Positions 9,054-18,230 of a stretch of DNA of 64,000 bases are shown here, one piece after another. The notes under the pieces are model-generated. The model was not told where the DNA came from. It did not search any database and saw only the letters and a list, made by a program, of their open reading frames with translations. Each line of letters opens with the position of its first letter. The stretch's first letter is position 1. A program made the translations under genes and the position numbers. Source of the stretch: an uncultured Acidimicrobiaceae bacterium (GTDB lineage Bacteria; Actinomycetota; Acidimicrobiia; Spongiisociales; SHLN01); assembly GCA_947259275.1 (NCBI GenBank), contig CAMYMH010000007.1, positions 1 to 64,000 on the forward strand, read 5' to 3'.

Positions 9054-11052
9054 GCAAGACCACCCACAGATCGTCTTCACGCCCTCGGGGCGGCGGGGGA
9101 AGGTGCCGCCGGGCACGACCGTGCTGGAGGCCGCCCGCGCCCTGGGAGTCGATATCGACTCGATATGTGGTGGGCGCGGCATCTGCGGCCGATGCCAGGT
9201 AGAGGTCAGCTCCGGAACCTTCGCCGGACTCGACACCGACGAGTCGCATCTGTCGCCGATCGGGTCGACCGAAGAGAGCTACGCCGACCGTAAGGACCTG
9301 GCCGCGCCCCGGCGCCTGAGTTGTGCCGCCACCGTGCTGGGCGACGTGGCGATTGAGGTTCCGGCCATGAGCCGGGTACACAAGCAGGTCGTGCGCAAAG
9401 AGGCTCGGGTGGAGGCCCTGCAGGTTGATCCGGCGGTGCGCTTGCACTATCTGGAGCTTTCGGACCCTGCCCTCGGCAGCCCAATCGGGGACCGGGAGCG
9501 GCTGTTGGCCGCCCTGCAGGCCGAGTGGGGCCTCTGGCCGCTCTCCCTCGATCCGCACGTCTTGCGTGAGCTTCATTCGGCCATCACGGACGGCGAAGGC
9601 ACGGTGACGGTGGCGGTTCACGATGAAGCCCAGGTAACCGCGGTATGGCCCGGCTTCCACGAGGACGCCTACGGGGTGGCATTCGATGTTGGCTCGACCA
9701 CGGTGGCCGGCCATCTCGCTGATCTGTCGACCGGCGAGATCCTGGCCTCGGCCGGGACCATGAATCCCCAGATTCGATTCGGCGAGGACCTCATGAGTCG
9801 CGTGTCCTACGTGATGATGAACCCGGGCGGCGAAAGCGAGCTAACGACGGCAATTCGGGGGGCACTCGACGACTTGATCGGAGAATTGTGTGCGGACGCC
9901 GGCGTCGAGACCTCCGACGTCCTCGAAATCACAGTGGTCGGAAACCCGATCATGCATCACCTCGTGCTCGGCATCGACCCCACCCCTCTCGGGACGGCAC
10001 CGTTCACGCTGGCAACCACCGAATCGATTCGCCTGCCGGCGGTCGAGCTTGACCTCGCCGTGAATGCCGGAGCCCGCGTCTTCGTGCTGCCCTGTATTGC
10101 CGGCCACGTCGGCGCCGATACCGCCGCCTGCATCCTCGCCGAAGGACCGCATGGCGGCGAGCGCGTGCAGTTGCTGGTGGACGTCGGCACCAATGCTGAG
10201 ATCGTGTTGGGCAACTCCCACCGTTTGCTGGCGGCGTCGAGCCCCACCGGCCCTGCCTTCGAGGGGGCACAGATATCAAGCGGACAACGAGCCGCTCCCG
10301 GTGCCATCGAACGCGCCCGGATCGATCCCGTGACTCTCGAGGCCCGGGTGAAGGTGATCGGGAGTGACCTGTGGTCGGACCAAGCAGGCTTCGCCGAGTC
10401 GATCTCCGCCACCGGCATCACCGGAATCTGTGGTTCCGGCATCATCGAGGCCGTCGTCGAGCTCTACCTGGCCGGTGCGCTGTCGGCGGCGGGCGTTATC
10501 CAGTCTCGCCCCGGCAACGAGCGGATCATCACCGATGGCCGAACTTTCGCCTACCTGCTGATGGACGAGCCCCGGCTGCTGGTCACCCAGAACGATGTGC
10601 GGGCTATCCAGCTGGCCAAGGCCGCGCTGCGGGCCGGGGTGCAACTCCTGATGGATCGCCTGGCCGTTACCCAGGTTGACGACATCCGTCTGGCCGGTGC
10701 GTTCGGAAGCCAAATCGATGTCCAGTACGCCATGACGCTGGGTTTGATCCCCGACTGTGACCTGGGCTCGGTGCGATCGGCCGGCAACGCGGCGGGTGTT
10801 GGCGCCCTGATGGCACTGCTCAGCGTAGAAGAACGGGCCGAGGTCGAGCGGGTCGTTCGGACCGTCGAAAAGGTGGAGACGGCCATCGAGGAGCGTTTTC
10901 AGGAGCATTTTGTGGAGGCGATGGCGATACCCCACACATCGGACGAATACCCGAACCTACGCCGGGTCGTGACCTTGCCGGCAACCCCCGACCCAAACCG
11001 ATCCGGCCCTCCCCGGCGCAGACGTAGCGGAGCATCGAGGAAAAACCCATGA
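8950..11052 (+). CDS. RACE protein: reductive activator of corrinoid enzymes (RamA-like ASKHA ATPase with 2Fe-2S domain)
   Basis: About 700 residues from the ATG at 8950 (another start lies at 8932); either overlaps the preceding gene by about 100 bases, because no usable start exists nearer the 2Fe-2S domain. Residues ~38-120 are a plant-type 2Fe-2S ferredoxin domain with Cys73, Cys79, Cys82 (CGGRGICGRC) and a fourth Cys in RRLSCAA. The rest is the corrinoid-activation/ASKHA ATPase region, with GVAFDVGSTTVAGHLADL, LLVDVGTNAEIVLG, SSPTGPAFEGAQISSG and ITGICGSGIIEAV. Such proteins reduce accidentally oxidised Co(II) corrinoid to Co(I) at the expense of ATP. The partner is most likely the corrinoid protein at the head of this operon. 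A basic tail (PPRRRRSG) ends it. Confidence 0.9.
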   Translation: MIETAPVGSRPTGIHPHPVGTGDGTSEALGQALSEQDHPQIVFTPSGRRGKVPPGTTVLEAARALGVDIDSICGGRGICGRCQVEVSSGTFAGLDTDESHLSPIGSTEESYADRKDLAAPRRLSCAATVLGDVAIEVPAMSRVHKQVVRKEARVEALQVDPAVRLHYLELSDPALGSPIGDRERLLAALQAEWGLWPLSLDPHVLRELHSAITDGEGTVTVAVHDEAQVTAVWPGFHEDAYGVAFDVGSTTVAGHLADLSTGEILASAGTMNPQIRFGEDLMSRVSYVMMNPGGESELTTAIRGALDDLIGELCADAGVETSDVLEITVVGNPIMHHLVLGIDPTPLGTAPFTLATTESIRLPAVELDLAVNAGARVFVLPCIAGHVGADTAACILAEGPHGGERVQLLVDVGTNAEIVLGNSHRLLAASSPTGPAFEGAQISSGQRAAPGAIERARIDPVTLEARVKVIGSDLWSDQAGFAESISATGITGICGSGIIEAVVELYLAGALSAAGVIQSRPGNERIITDGRTFAYLLMDEPRLLVTQNDVRAIQLAKAALRAGVQLLMDRLAVTQVDDIRLAGAFGSQIDVQYAMTLGLIPDCDLGSVRSAGNAAGVGALMALLSVEERAEVERVVRTVEKVETAIEERFQEHFVEAMAIPHTSDEYPNLRRVVTLPATPDPNRSGPPRRRRSGASRKNP

Positions 11053-11082
11053 CTGAATGTGCCCGCGGTGGGAAAGGTTCTG

Positions 11083-11952
11083 ATGTCTGAGCCGACCGGC
11101 CCCGAGATGGGCTCCGGGGCAGCAAGAGCGCTCCGCTCCATCCTCCTCCACTCCAATTTCGAGCTGATTCCGCTCAGGAACGCGTTGGACCAGGCGAGGT
11201 TCCTTCCGGCCGGAACCCAGGTGTCGGTGACGGCTTCGCCCACCGGGGACCTCGAGGCCACCATCGACTTGAGCAGGGACCTGGCCGCCATGGGCTTCGA
11301 GGCAGTGCCCCACCTGGCGGCCAGGATGGTGCGTGATCGCCGGCATCTGGCCGCCATCCTCGCCAACCTCACAAGGCTGGAAATCGGCCACGTGTTCGTG
11401 GTGGCAGGAGACGCAGACCAGCGAGGAGAATTTCCCGACGGGCTTGCGTTGCTGGAGGCCATGGTCGAGATCGGGCACGGCCTGACCCGCATCGGGATCT
11501 CCGGCTACCCGGAAGGACACGCGTTCATCCCCGACGCCGACCTGTGGGACTCGCTGGCGGCCAAACAGAAGTTCGCCGACTACATAGTCACCCAGATGTG
11601 TTTCGACCCGGAGGCGATCGGCGCCTTCGTGCAAGCCTGTCGCTCGAGAGGCATCACCCTGCCGGTGCGGTTCGGACTCCCCGGGGTGGCGCCGATCCAC
11701 AAGCTGGCGGTGATCGCAGCCCGTTTGGGGGTCGGCCCCTCGATGCAATTCCTATCGAAGCACACCAGCTTGCTCGGCAAGCTGGTTCGTCCGAGGGGGT
11801 ATGCCCCCGACGAGCTGATCCGACGGTTGGTGCCCACCATCATGAATCCCGAAGCAGATATCCAAGGCTTCCACATCTACACCTTCAACGAGGTACAAAG
11901 CACCGAGGCGTGGCGGCAGCGAATGCTCGCCGAGCTGGATCACTACGGCTAG
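11083..11952 (+). CDS. Methylenetetrahydrofolate reductase-family protein (MetF-like)
   Basis: The ATG at 11083 (290 residues) has GGAAAGG five bases upstream; a GTG at 11059 would add eight residues. It is a TIM-barrel protein with VSVTASPTGDLEATIDLSRD at the start, AMGFEAVPHLAARMV (the MetF 'PHL.AR' strand), VFVVAGDADQRGEFPDG (GD motif for flavin binding), GISGYPEGHAFIPD (GYPEGH), KFADYIVTQMCFDPEA (TQ motif), and LPVRFGLPGVAPIHKL. These are the MetF signatures, so it should bind FAD and interconvert methyl-THF and methylene-THF. As last gene of the corrinoid operon it probably runs in the oxidative direction on methyl-THF made by demethylation. It converges with soxG 77 bases away. Confidence 0.82.
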   Translation: MSEPTGPEMGSGAARALRSILLHSNFELIPLRNALDQARFLPAGTQVSVTASPTGDLEATIDLSRDLAAMGFEAVPHLAARMVRDRRHLAAILANLTRLEIGHVFVVAGDADQRGEFPDGLALLEAMVEIGHGLTRIGISGYPEGHAFIPDADLWDSLAAKQKFADYIVTQMCFDPEAIGAFVQACRSRGITLPVRFGLPGVAPIHKLAVIAARLGVGPSMQFLSKHTSLLGKLVRPRGYAPDELIRRLVPTIMNPEADIQGFHIYTFNEVQSTEAWRQRMLAELDHYG

Positions 11953-12028
11953 GAACCGGGCCTCGTCCTCGATCCGATCACGGCCTCTCCGGGCGACTAT
12001 GTCTCCCACGGGCCGATCAGGCTCTTGG

Positions 12029-12499
12029 TCACTCCTGTGGGGTGATGGCTACCAGCCGATCCCACGTGTGCCGGGCGAAGGACCGCGACAGTAAAAGCAA
12101 ATAGGAAAGCTCGCCCCGAATGTCATCCCGGACCAGCTCGGTGGCGACACCGGCGACGAGGGTGCGGGCGGCGGCTCGGTCGGGGGTGATCGGGTCGCTG
12201 AGGTCGAGGGCGCACACATGTTCGAGAATGGTTCTGGCGCCGGGACCAGTGAGTCGGAACATGGCCCGCACATGGGTGAGGTCGACCGCCCCCGCCGGAG
12301 GTGGGCCGCCAACGACCATCCACTCGCCGGGCGAGATCGAGAACACCAGCCCGTCCTCCACCTGCTGCGACCGGCCGAGCGGCACCGGCCATAGGTCCTC
12401 CCATATCCGCCATTTGGGTGCGGCCGACTCATCGGTCAATCGGGCCGCGCCGAGATCCCCGACCCGTTCGCCCACCGGGCTCTCGAAGTGCTCAACCAC
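12029..12499 (-). CDS. soxG: Sarcosine oxidase gamma subunit
   Basis: 156 residues from the GTG at 12499, which overlaps the soxA stop by eight bases; an upstream frame to 12532 lies inside soxA and is ignored. It is the smallest-similarity subunit of heterotetrameric sarcosine oxidase and related to GcvT-type folds. Visible features: RIWEDLWPVPLGRSQQVED, SPGEWMVVGGPP, DLTHVRAMFRLTGPGARTIL and SRSFARHTWDRLVAI, which match SoxG. It is the last gene of the soxBDAG operon. A minus-strand TGA ends it 77 bases from the convergent MetF-like gene. Confidence 0.85.
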   Translation of the reverse strand: MVEHFESPVGERVGDLGAARLTDESAAPKWRIWEDLWPVPLGRSQQVEDGLVFSISPGEWMVVGGPPPAGAVDLTHVRAMFRLTGPGARTILEHVCALDLSDPITPDRAAARTLVAGVATELVRDDIRGELSYLLLLSRSFARHTWDRLVAITPQE

Positions 12500-15332
12500 G
12501 GAGCCGCTCCCCCTCCGGATCGAAATGGGCATGGTGTTCCATCACGCGGGCAGCGGCCTTGCTCCCGTCCGGGAGCCGGATGGCCAGCGACGTTCCGGGC
12601 CCCGCCAGCTCGGCATCCACCAGGGCGAGACATATGCCGCGCTTGAGGGTGGGCGACTTCCGGCTCGAGGTGATTCTCCCCACGATGGTGGCGCCGTCGA
12701 CGATCTGGCATGCTTCAGGCGGCACCAGCTGCGGATCGACGGGCTGGACGGCAACCAGCATCCGTTCCGGTCCCGATTCTCCCTCCCACACCAGTTCCGG
12801 CCTTCCGGCGAAGTCCGGTTTGCTCGTCTTGACCGCCCATCCGAGAGCGGCGGCGTTGGCCTTGGTGAGGCCGTCGGTGTCCTGACCGACGATGAGGTGG
12901 CCTTTCTCCAGCCGCATAATCCGCTGGGCCTCGATGCCGAAGGGGGCAACGCCGAGATCGGCGCCGGCGTCGAGCAGCGATTTCCACACGTGGAGGCCGA
13001 ATCCGGCGGGCACGTGCAGCTCGAAGCTGAGCTCCCCGGTGAAGCCGATGCGCAGCAGAATGCACTCGGCCACCCCGGCCACCGTTCCCGTTCTCGCATG
13101 CAGGTACCCAAACGCGTCGCGGGAGAGATCGACCCCCTCGACCAGCCGCTCCAGCAGCCGGCGTGACGCCGGGCCGGCCACGTTGATGGCGGCGTACCCG
13201 TCGGTAACTGCCGTCATGCGAACGTCCCAGCTGGGAAAGAAGGTCTGCAGCCACTCGTCGAGCCAGTTCCACACCCTCCCCGCCCCCGAAGAGGTGGTGG
13301 TCATGTAATACCGGTCTTCCGCCAGCCGCGCCGTTACCCCGTCGTCGAGCACCACCCCGTCCTCAGCACACATGGCACCGTAACGAACCCGACCGACGGC
13401 GAGCTTGGACCACCGGTTGATGAGCACGAACTCGAGCAGCCTGGATACGTCGGCGCCGCGCAGGTCGATCTTGCCGAGCGGGCTCACGTCGACGATGCCG
13501 ACGTTGGTGCGGGTGTTGCCCACCTCGGCAGACGGGTCGCCGTAGTGGTCGGGCCGGATCCACTGGCCGGCGAGGAGTGGCGTGGCTCCATGCTCGACAT
13601 GCCAGTCGTGCATCGGAGAGCGGCGTACCGGGTCATCGTCGCCTCCGGCCAGTGCGCCAAGCGTTACCGGCGCATAGGGGGGACGCCAGGTGGTGGTGCC
13701 GGTCCCGGCGATGGTGGCACCGGTCGCCGCCGCGTGGATGGCGACTGCGTTCACCGCCTCCAGCTTGCCCTGGATGGGCCCCATCGTCGCGGTGGTGTAT
13801 CGCTTGGAGAGCTCAATCGAGTCGTAACCCTCGGCGGCGGCCAGGGCGAGATCCTTGCCCCGGATGTCCTCGGAGAAGTCGACGAAACCGTCGGTCGGCC
13901 CGGCGAATATCTCGGGGTGATCGGCCGGCTCCAAATGCGGGATCTCGGCAGCTTCGCCGGCCGGCACGGGAGAGGGTGCTAGCGCTCGCGGCGTCAATAG
14001 CGCCAGCTCCGAGGCCCGCCGCAGTGCCCTTCGTCCGGCCTCGGTGCCGATGGCACGGCCATGGGCGATGATCTGGTCCGGAGAACCGTCACCGACGATT
14101 CCACCCGTGGCCATCACATCGTCTGGCAGGCTGCCGGGCAGGAAACGGGCGGCGGCAGGGTGGTAGATCGGCCGGTCGCCCGCCATGTTCAACAGCGAGG
14201 TGGCCGTAGTCCAGCCAACGGCGGTGACCAGCAGGTCGGCTTCGATCCTCCGGCCGCCGGTGACCTCGACCTCCTCCACTCGCCGCCGACCCCGCGCCCG
14301 CACCAGCCGCCGACCCGTCGTTCGCAGATCCACCACCTCGGCCACCGCCACGCCGCCCCGCTCCAGGCACTCGACCACGGAATCGCCCGATTCATTGGCT
14401 GTGACGACGACGGCACGGCTTCCGGGGGCCACCGCCCACAGGTTGGCCAACCGCAGCACGGCTCCCGACAGCATCACCCCGGGTAAGTCGTTTCCTTCGA
14501 ACACGAAGGGACGCTCGATCTTGCCGGCGGCTACCACGAGGCATTTGACCCGTGCCTTGATCAACTGCTCGCGGGCACCGTCCCGGTGCACGACCGCCAC
14601 CCAGTTGTGGTCGTAGCGGCCGGCAACCACCGCATCGGCCAGCACTTCGATGTTGTCGGTGGCGGCGACCACGTCTCGCAGCTCGGCCAGCAGGCCAAGC
14701 GTGGCATCGCCCGCGTAGCGAAGGTGGCCGCCCAGCTGGTGGTCTTCCTCCACCAGCAGCACCCGGGCACCAGTGGCGGCGGCGGCGATCGCGGCCGCCA
14801 TCCCGGCCGGACCGCCGCCGGCGACGAGCACGTCGGGGTGTGCGTACCGTTTCTGAGAGTGGACGTGGGTGGCAGCGTCACCGACCGTCCCGCCGGCGCC
14901 GAAGCGTCGCAGCACCCGCTGGTATCGCGGCCGGAGGGGGCGGGGACCCATGAACGTCTTGTAGTAGAAGCCGGGCGTGAGGAATCGCCCGACGAGACGA
15001 TTGGCGCTGCGCAGGTCGAAGCGCAGCGAGGGCCAGGCGTTTTGGGCCTCCACCACCATCGCCTCCTCGACCAACCGGTGTCCGGCGCGGACGTTCGGCT
15101 CATCACCGACCTGGACGAAGAGGTTCGGGTCGTGATGGTCGGCGGTCAAGATCCCCCGTGGCCGATGGTATTTGAAGCTCCGCGAGAATACCGAGACGCC
15201 TGACGCGGCCAGCGCCGAGGCCACCGTGTCACCGCCAAACCCGGACACACGCCTGCCGTTCCACGAAAAGCGGCGGATGTCGGATCGGTCGATCACCTCA
15301 CCCGGCTGAACCGGCATCCGATGCGCCGTCAT
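12492..15332 (-). CDS. soxA: Sarcosine oxidase alpha subunit
   Basis: 946 residues from the ATG at 15332 in an ATGA overlap with soxD; this length is normal for SoxA. Order: an N-terminal ferredoxin-fold domain (VFSRSFKYHRPRGILTADHH), an NAD(H)-binding Rossmann domain with VLVAGGGPAGMAAAIAAAA followed by LLVEEDHQLGGHLRY, a second nucleotide-binding segment, and from ~residue 560 a GcvT-type folate-binding domain (MHDWHVEHGA, VGIVDVSPLGKIDLRGAD, GFGLHVWKSLLDAGADLGV). The heterotetramer oxidises sarcosine to glycine; the GcvT portion passes the one-carbon unit to THF as methylene-THF. This product could feed the same folate pool as the MetF-type enzyme in the convergent operon. Confidence 0.95.
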   Translation of the reverse strand: MTAHRMPVQPGEVIDRSDIRRFSWNGRRVSGFGGDTVASALAASGVSVFSRSFKYHRPRGILTADHHDPNLFVQVGDEPNVRAGHRLVEEAMVVEAQNAWPSLRFDLRSANRLVGRFLTPGFYYKTFMGPRPLRPRYQRVLRRFGAGGTVGDAATHVHSQKRYAHPDVLVAGGGPAGMAAAIAAAATGARVLLVEEDHQLGGHLRYAGDATLGLLAELRDVVAATDNIEVLADAVVAGRYDHNWVAVVHRDGAREQLIKARVKCLVVAAGKIERPFVFEGNDLPGVMLSGAVLRLANLWAVAPGSRAVVVTANESGDSVVECLERGGVAVAEVVDLRTTGRRLVRARGRRRVEEVEVTGGRRIEADLLVTAVGWTTATSLLNMAGDRPIYHPAAARFLPGSLPDDVMATGGIVGDGSPDQIIAHGRAIGTEAGRRALRRASELALLTPRALAPSPVPAGEAAEIPHLEPADHPEIFAGPTDGFVDFSEDIRGKDLALAAAEGYDSIELSKRYTTATMGPIQGKLEAVNAVAIHAAATGATIAGTGTTTWRPPYAPVTLGALAGGDDDPVRRSPMHDWHVEHGATPLLAGQWIRPDHYGDPSAEVGNTRTNVGIVDVSPLGKIDLRGADVSRLLEFVLINRWSKLAVGRVRYGAMCAEDGVVLDDGVTARLAEDRYYMTTTSSGAGRVWNWLDEWLQTFFPSWDVRMTAVTDGYAAINVAGPASRRLLERLVEGVDLSRDAFGYLHARTGTVAGVAECILLRIGFTGELSFELHVPAGFGLHVWKSLLDAGADLGVAPFGIEAQRIMRLEKGHLIVGQDTDGLTKANAAALGWAVKTSKPDFAGRPELVWEGESGPERMLVAVQPVDPQLVPPEACQIVDGATIVGRITSSRKSPTLKRGICLALVDAELAGPGTSLAIRLPDGSKAAARVMEHHAHFDPEGERLRG

Positions 15333-15589
15333 GCCGTGTCCTCGGTGACGTCGCGCACCGAACGGATCTCGTTGGTGATGGTATGGCGCTCCACCTCGAG
15401 AAAGCGCCGGCACCCGGACAGGTGGAACCATTGCTCGCCCTCCCATCCGGCGAGATTCTCCTTGGTGTACAAGTAGTTGCGCCATGCTTCCGGTCCCGGG
15501 TCCGGTCCGGGCCTGGGCACCAGCTCGCCTCCGAAAGAGAACTCGTCGGCGTTGCGTGGTCCGCAGTGAGGACAAAGGATCAGCAACAT
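15329..15589 (-). CDS. soxD: Sarcosine oxidase delta subunit
   Basis: 86 residues. It starts MLLILCPHCGPRNADEFSFG, the zinc-binding CPHCG motif of SoxD, followed by WRNYLYTKENLAGWEGEQWF and SGCRRFLEVERHT, where the Cys and His are further zinc ligands in this family. It is a structural subunit of heterotetrameric sarcosine oxidase. It follows soxB by 12 bases and its stop overlaps the soxA start (ATGA), so translation is coupled. Confidence 0.94.
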   Translation of the reverse strand: MLLILCPHCGPRNADEFSFGGELVPRPGPDPGPEAWRNYLYTKENLAGWEGEQWFHLSGCRRFLEVERHTITNEIRSVRDVTEDTA

Positions 15590-15601
15590 TGGGTCATCAC
15601 T

Positions 15602-16867
15602 TCAGTGTCCAACCGCCGCAGCCCCTTTCTCAGCAGTGAGGTCTCCTCGCCCAAAGCGGTCCAGGCTGAAGGGGGCGATCAGGTCGGGGACCACTCCGGT
15701 GGCGAGTAGCTGTGCCGTCTGCTCTCCGGCCACCGGTGCCGCTTTGAAGCCGTAGGTGCCCCAGCCGACATCGACATAGAAGCCGGCAACGGGCGTCATT
15801 CCGATGATCGGTCCGAAGTCGGGTGTCATGTCGCAAAGGCCAGACCACTGCCGGAGCAGTCTCATCTTCGACAGTGACGGCATGAGCTCCAGCACGTGGC
15901 CGGCCAATCCCTCGGCGAACTCCAGCGAGCCCCTCGCCGAATAGGAACTGAACGGATCAACGCTTGCCCCGAAGACCAACTCACCCCGCGCCGTTTGGCT
16001 GAGGTAGACGTGCAAGGACCCGGAAACGACGACCGGGTTCAGAATCGGCTGCACCGGCTCGGTCACGGCAGCCTGGAGCGGCCGCGTCGTGATCGGGAGC
16101 CTCACGCCGGCCAGGGCACTGACGAGCGAGCTCCATCCGGCCGTGCAATTCACCACCACCGGTGTCGAGATCCGGCCACCCGAGGTCTGGACCCCGGTCA
16201 CCGCTCCGGCGGTGACGTCGATTGCCGTCACCTCGGTCTGCTGATGAATGTGCACGCCGAGACGGTCGGCGGCGCGGGCGTATCCCCACACGACGGCGTC
16301 GTGGCGGACGATGCCGCCCGGCGGATGCCACAGCGCGCCCAGTATCGGATACCTCGGCCGGTTGCTCACATCGATGGCCGGAGCCAGTCGCTTGATGTCC
16401 GGGGGTCCGATCACGTCGGAGTCGATCCCCGCCATTTTGTTGACTTCGGCTCGCCAATGCATGGTGCGCAACGAACTATCGCTGTGGGCCAGAGTCATGT
16501 GACCTCTCTGCTCGAACATCACATTGAAGTTGAGCTCGTCGGCGAGATGCTCGTAGAGCTTGATCGAACGGTCATAGAACGCCGATCCTTCCGGCGTCAG
16601 ATAGTTGGACCGGACGATGGCGGTGTTGCGCCCGGAACCTCCGCTGCCGAGGTAGGACTTCTCGATGACTGCGACGTTGGTGATGCCGTGGTTGCGGGCC
16701 AGGTAGTAGGCGGTGGCGAGCCCGTGGACACCGCCGCCGACGATGACCACGTCATAGCTGGGTTGGAGATCGTGATGGCGCCACACCCGTGACCACCGCT
16801 GCCCGGTGAGGCTCTGCTTGATGAGCGAGAAAGCCGAATACCTGGCGATGGGCCCGCGAGTGGTCAT
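15602..16867 (-). CDS. soxB: Sarcosine oxidase beta subunit
   Basis: 421 residues, ATG at 16867 overlapping the upstream stop by four bases. Residues ~38-70 are the FAD-binding VVIVGGGVHGLATAYYLARN, then GSGGSGRNTAIVRSNYL. His189 in GGIVRHDAVVWGYARAAD fits the position of the histidine that carries covalent FMN in SoxB. The C-terminus has GLCDMTPDFGPIIGMTPV and VDVGWGTYGFKAAPVAGE, which are typical. This subunit holds the sarcosine-oxidising site. It is part of the operon mttB - DAO oxidase - soxB - soxD - soxA - soxG. Confidence 0.94.
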   Translation of the reverse strand: MTTRGPIARYSAFSLIKQSLTGQRWSRVWRHHDLQPSYDVVIVGGGVHGLATAYYLARNHGITNVAVIEKSYLGSGGSGRNTAIVRSNYLTPEGSAFYDRSIKLYEHLADELNFNVMFEQRGHMTLAHSDSSLRTMHWRAEVNKMAGIDSDVIGPPDIKRLAPAIDVSNRPRYPILGALWHPPGGIVRHDAVVWGYARAADRLGVHIHQQTEVTAIDVTAGAVTGVQTSGGRISTPVVVNCTAGWSSLVSALAGVRLPITTRPLQAAVTEPVQPILNPVVVSGSLHVYLSQTARGELVFGASVDPFSSYSARGSLEFAEGLAGHVLELMPSLSKMRLLRQWSGLCDMTPDFGPIIGMTPVAGFYVDVGWGTYGFKAAPVAGEQTAQLLATGVVPDLIAPFSLDRFGRGDLTAEKGAAAVGH

Positions 16868-18177
16868 CCAAGCACGCTGAAGGACGAGTCCCGGTTGATC
16901 TGGCGATTGCGGCTGTAGGCGGCCAGGTCGAGTTCGAGCCCGGTGTAGCGCTGGGCGATTCGAACCGGGTCGGCGTCATGATCGTGACCGGCTTCAACCC
17001 GCGCGATGAGCTCTGTCATGCAGAAGGCAGCCACCGAGGCGTTCTTGAACTGGTTCCCGCTCGATCCCACCGCCACATAGAACCCATCCAGATCGGTGCG
17101 GTCGTAGATCGGGATCCAATCGTCGCTCACGTCGTAGAGGTCGACGACGCCTTTCTTGGTGCTGGGAACGCCGAGGGCCGGCAGCCGTCGAGCCAGGCGC
17201 ATGACCTGGTTCTCCCACTGAGTGGACGAGATCTCACGGTCGTAGTCGTCGGGGTCGGCCACCCAGATTTGCGGGTCACACTCCGGGTCCTGGCTGCCGA
17301 CGAGGATGTGGTCGCCCACCTCCGGCCGGAAGTAGGTCCCGAGGTCGTCGTCGCCGACCAGCGACGGGTTGTCGGCGAACCCCAAGTCCTCGGGTGCCGG
17401 TACATGATGCACTTCGTGGCGAAGGGCCTTGGTTTTGATATTCATCGAGTCGGCCACGCCGGCCATCTGGTTGACGACGAACGAATGGGGACCGGCGACG
17501 TTCACGACGATCGGCGCATCAATCAGGCTTCCATCCGCGAGGGTCACCCCCGTCACCCGGTTCGCCTCGGAATGGATGGCGACGACCTCGGTATTGAATC
17601 GGAACGTGCCGCCCTTGGCCTCGGCCGCCCGCTGCAGGTTGTGGGTGGCCAGCTGGGGGTCGCTGACGTAACCGGCGGCCGGGCTGTAGACGGCGGTCTG
17701 GAGCGGGTTGGCCGGCTCGGCCCAGAAAGCGTCGTCTTCAATTCGTTTGGGCGGAGAGTGACTGCCGGTGTCGATACCGGGAAAGCGCTTGGCGACGGCT
17801 TCCATGTCCCATACCTCGTACGGGACCCCGATCTCATCGAACAGCGGCAGCACCTTCTGCGTGTAGCGATCGGTGTCCCCCAGGTATACGGCGCCGCAGT
17901 CAATGAACTTCGCCAGGCCTCGCTCGTCGTCGGTCTCGAGGTAGGCGGCCCAATCCTTCCAGTAGAAGAGGCCCTCCCAGGCCATCGCCACCCCGGGCCA
18001 GGTGGAGTAGTGGGTGCGAATGATGGCGCACGAGTTACCGGTCGACCCGTAGCCGGCCGCCGGCAGCTTGTCGAGGTTGAGGGTTTGGTATCCGGCTTTC
18101 GACAGCTCGAATCCGAGGTTGGCGCCGATGATCCCGGCGCCGATGATGATGGCGTCATAGTGCTCGTGCTCAGGCAT
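16864..18177 (-). CDS. FAD-dependent DAO-family amine oxidase
   Basis: 437 residues. It begins YDAIIIGAGIIGANLGFEL (GxGxxG FAD site) and has STGNSCAIIRTHYSTWPGV, NVAGPHSFVVNQMAGV and PIYDRTDLDGFYVAVGSSG, the layout of SoxB/dimethylglycine dehydrogenase-type DAO proteins. It lacks the SoxB-like histidine motif for covalent FMN and has no GcvT domain. It sits between the MttB gene and soxB, overlapping soxB by four bases, so it probably oxidises an N-methylated intermediate produced between the first demethylation and sarcosine. The exact substrate cannot be read from the sequence. Confidence 0.82.
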   Translation of the reverse strand: MPEHEHYDAIIIGAGIIGANLGFELSKAGYQTLNLDKLPAAGYGSTGNSCAIIRTHYSTWPGVAMAWEGLFYWKDWAAYLETDDERGLAKFIDCGAVYLGDTDRYTQKVLPLFDEIGVPYEVWDMEAVAKRFPGIDTGSHSPPKRIEDDAFWAEPANPLQTAVYSPAAGYVSDPQLATHNLQRAAEAKGGTFRFNTEVVAIHSEANRVTGVTLADGSLIDAPIVVNVAGPHSFVVNQMAGVADSMNIKTKALRHEVHHVPAPEDLGFADNPSLVGDDDLGTYFRPEVGDHILVGSQDPECDPQIWVADPDDYDREISSTQWENQVMRLARRLPALGVPSTKKGVVDLYDVSDDWIPIYDRTDLDGFYVAVGSSGNQFKNASVAAFCMTELIARVEAGHDHDADPVRIAQRYTGLELDLAAYSRNRQINRDSSFSVLG

Positions 18178-18230
18178 CCGCGGACTCTACCGGCATCCGG
18201 CCGAGTGGTGCCAGCGGGCACCGGCTGCGC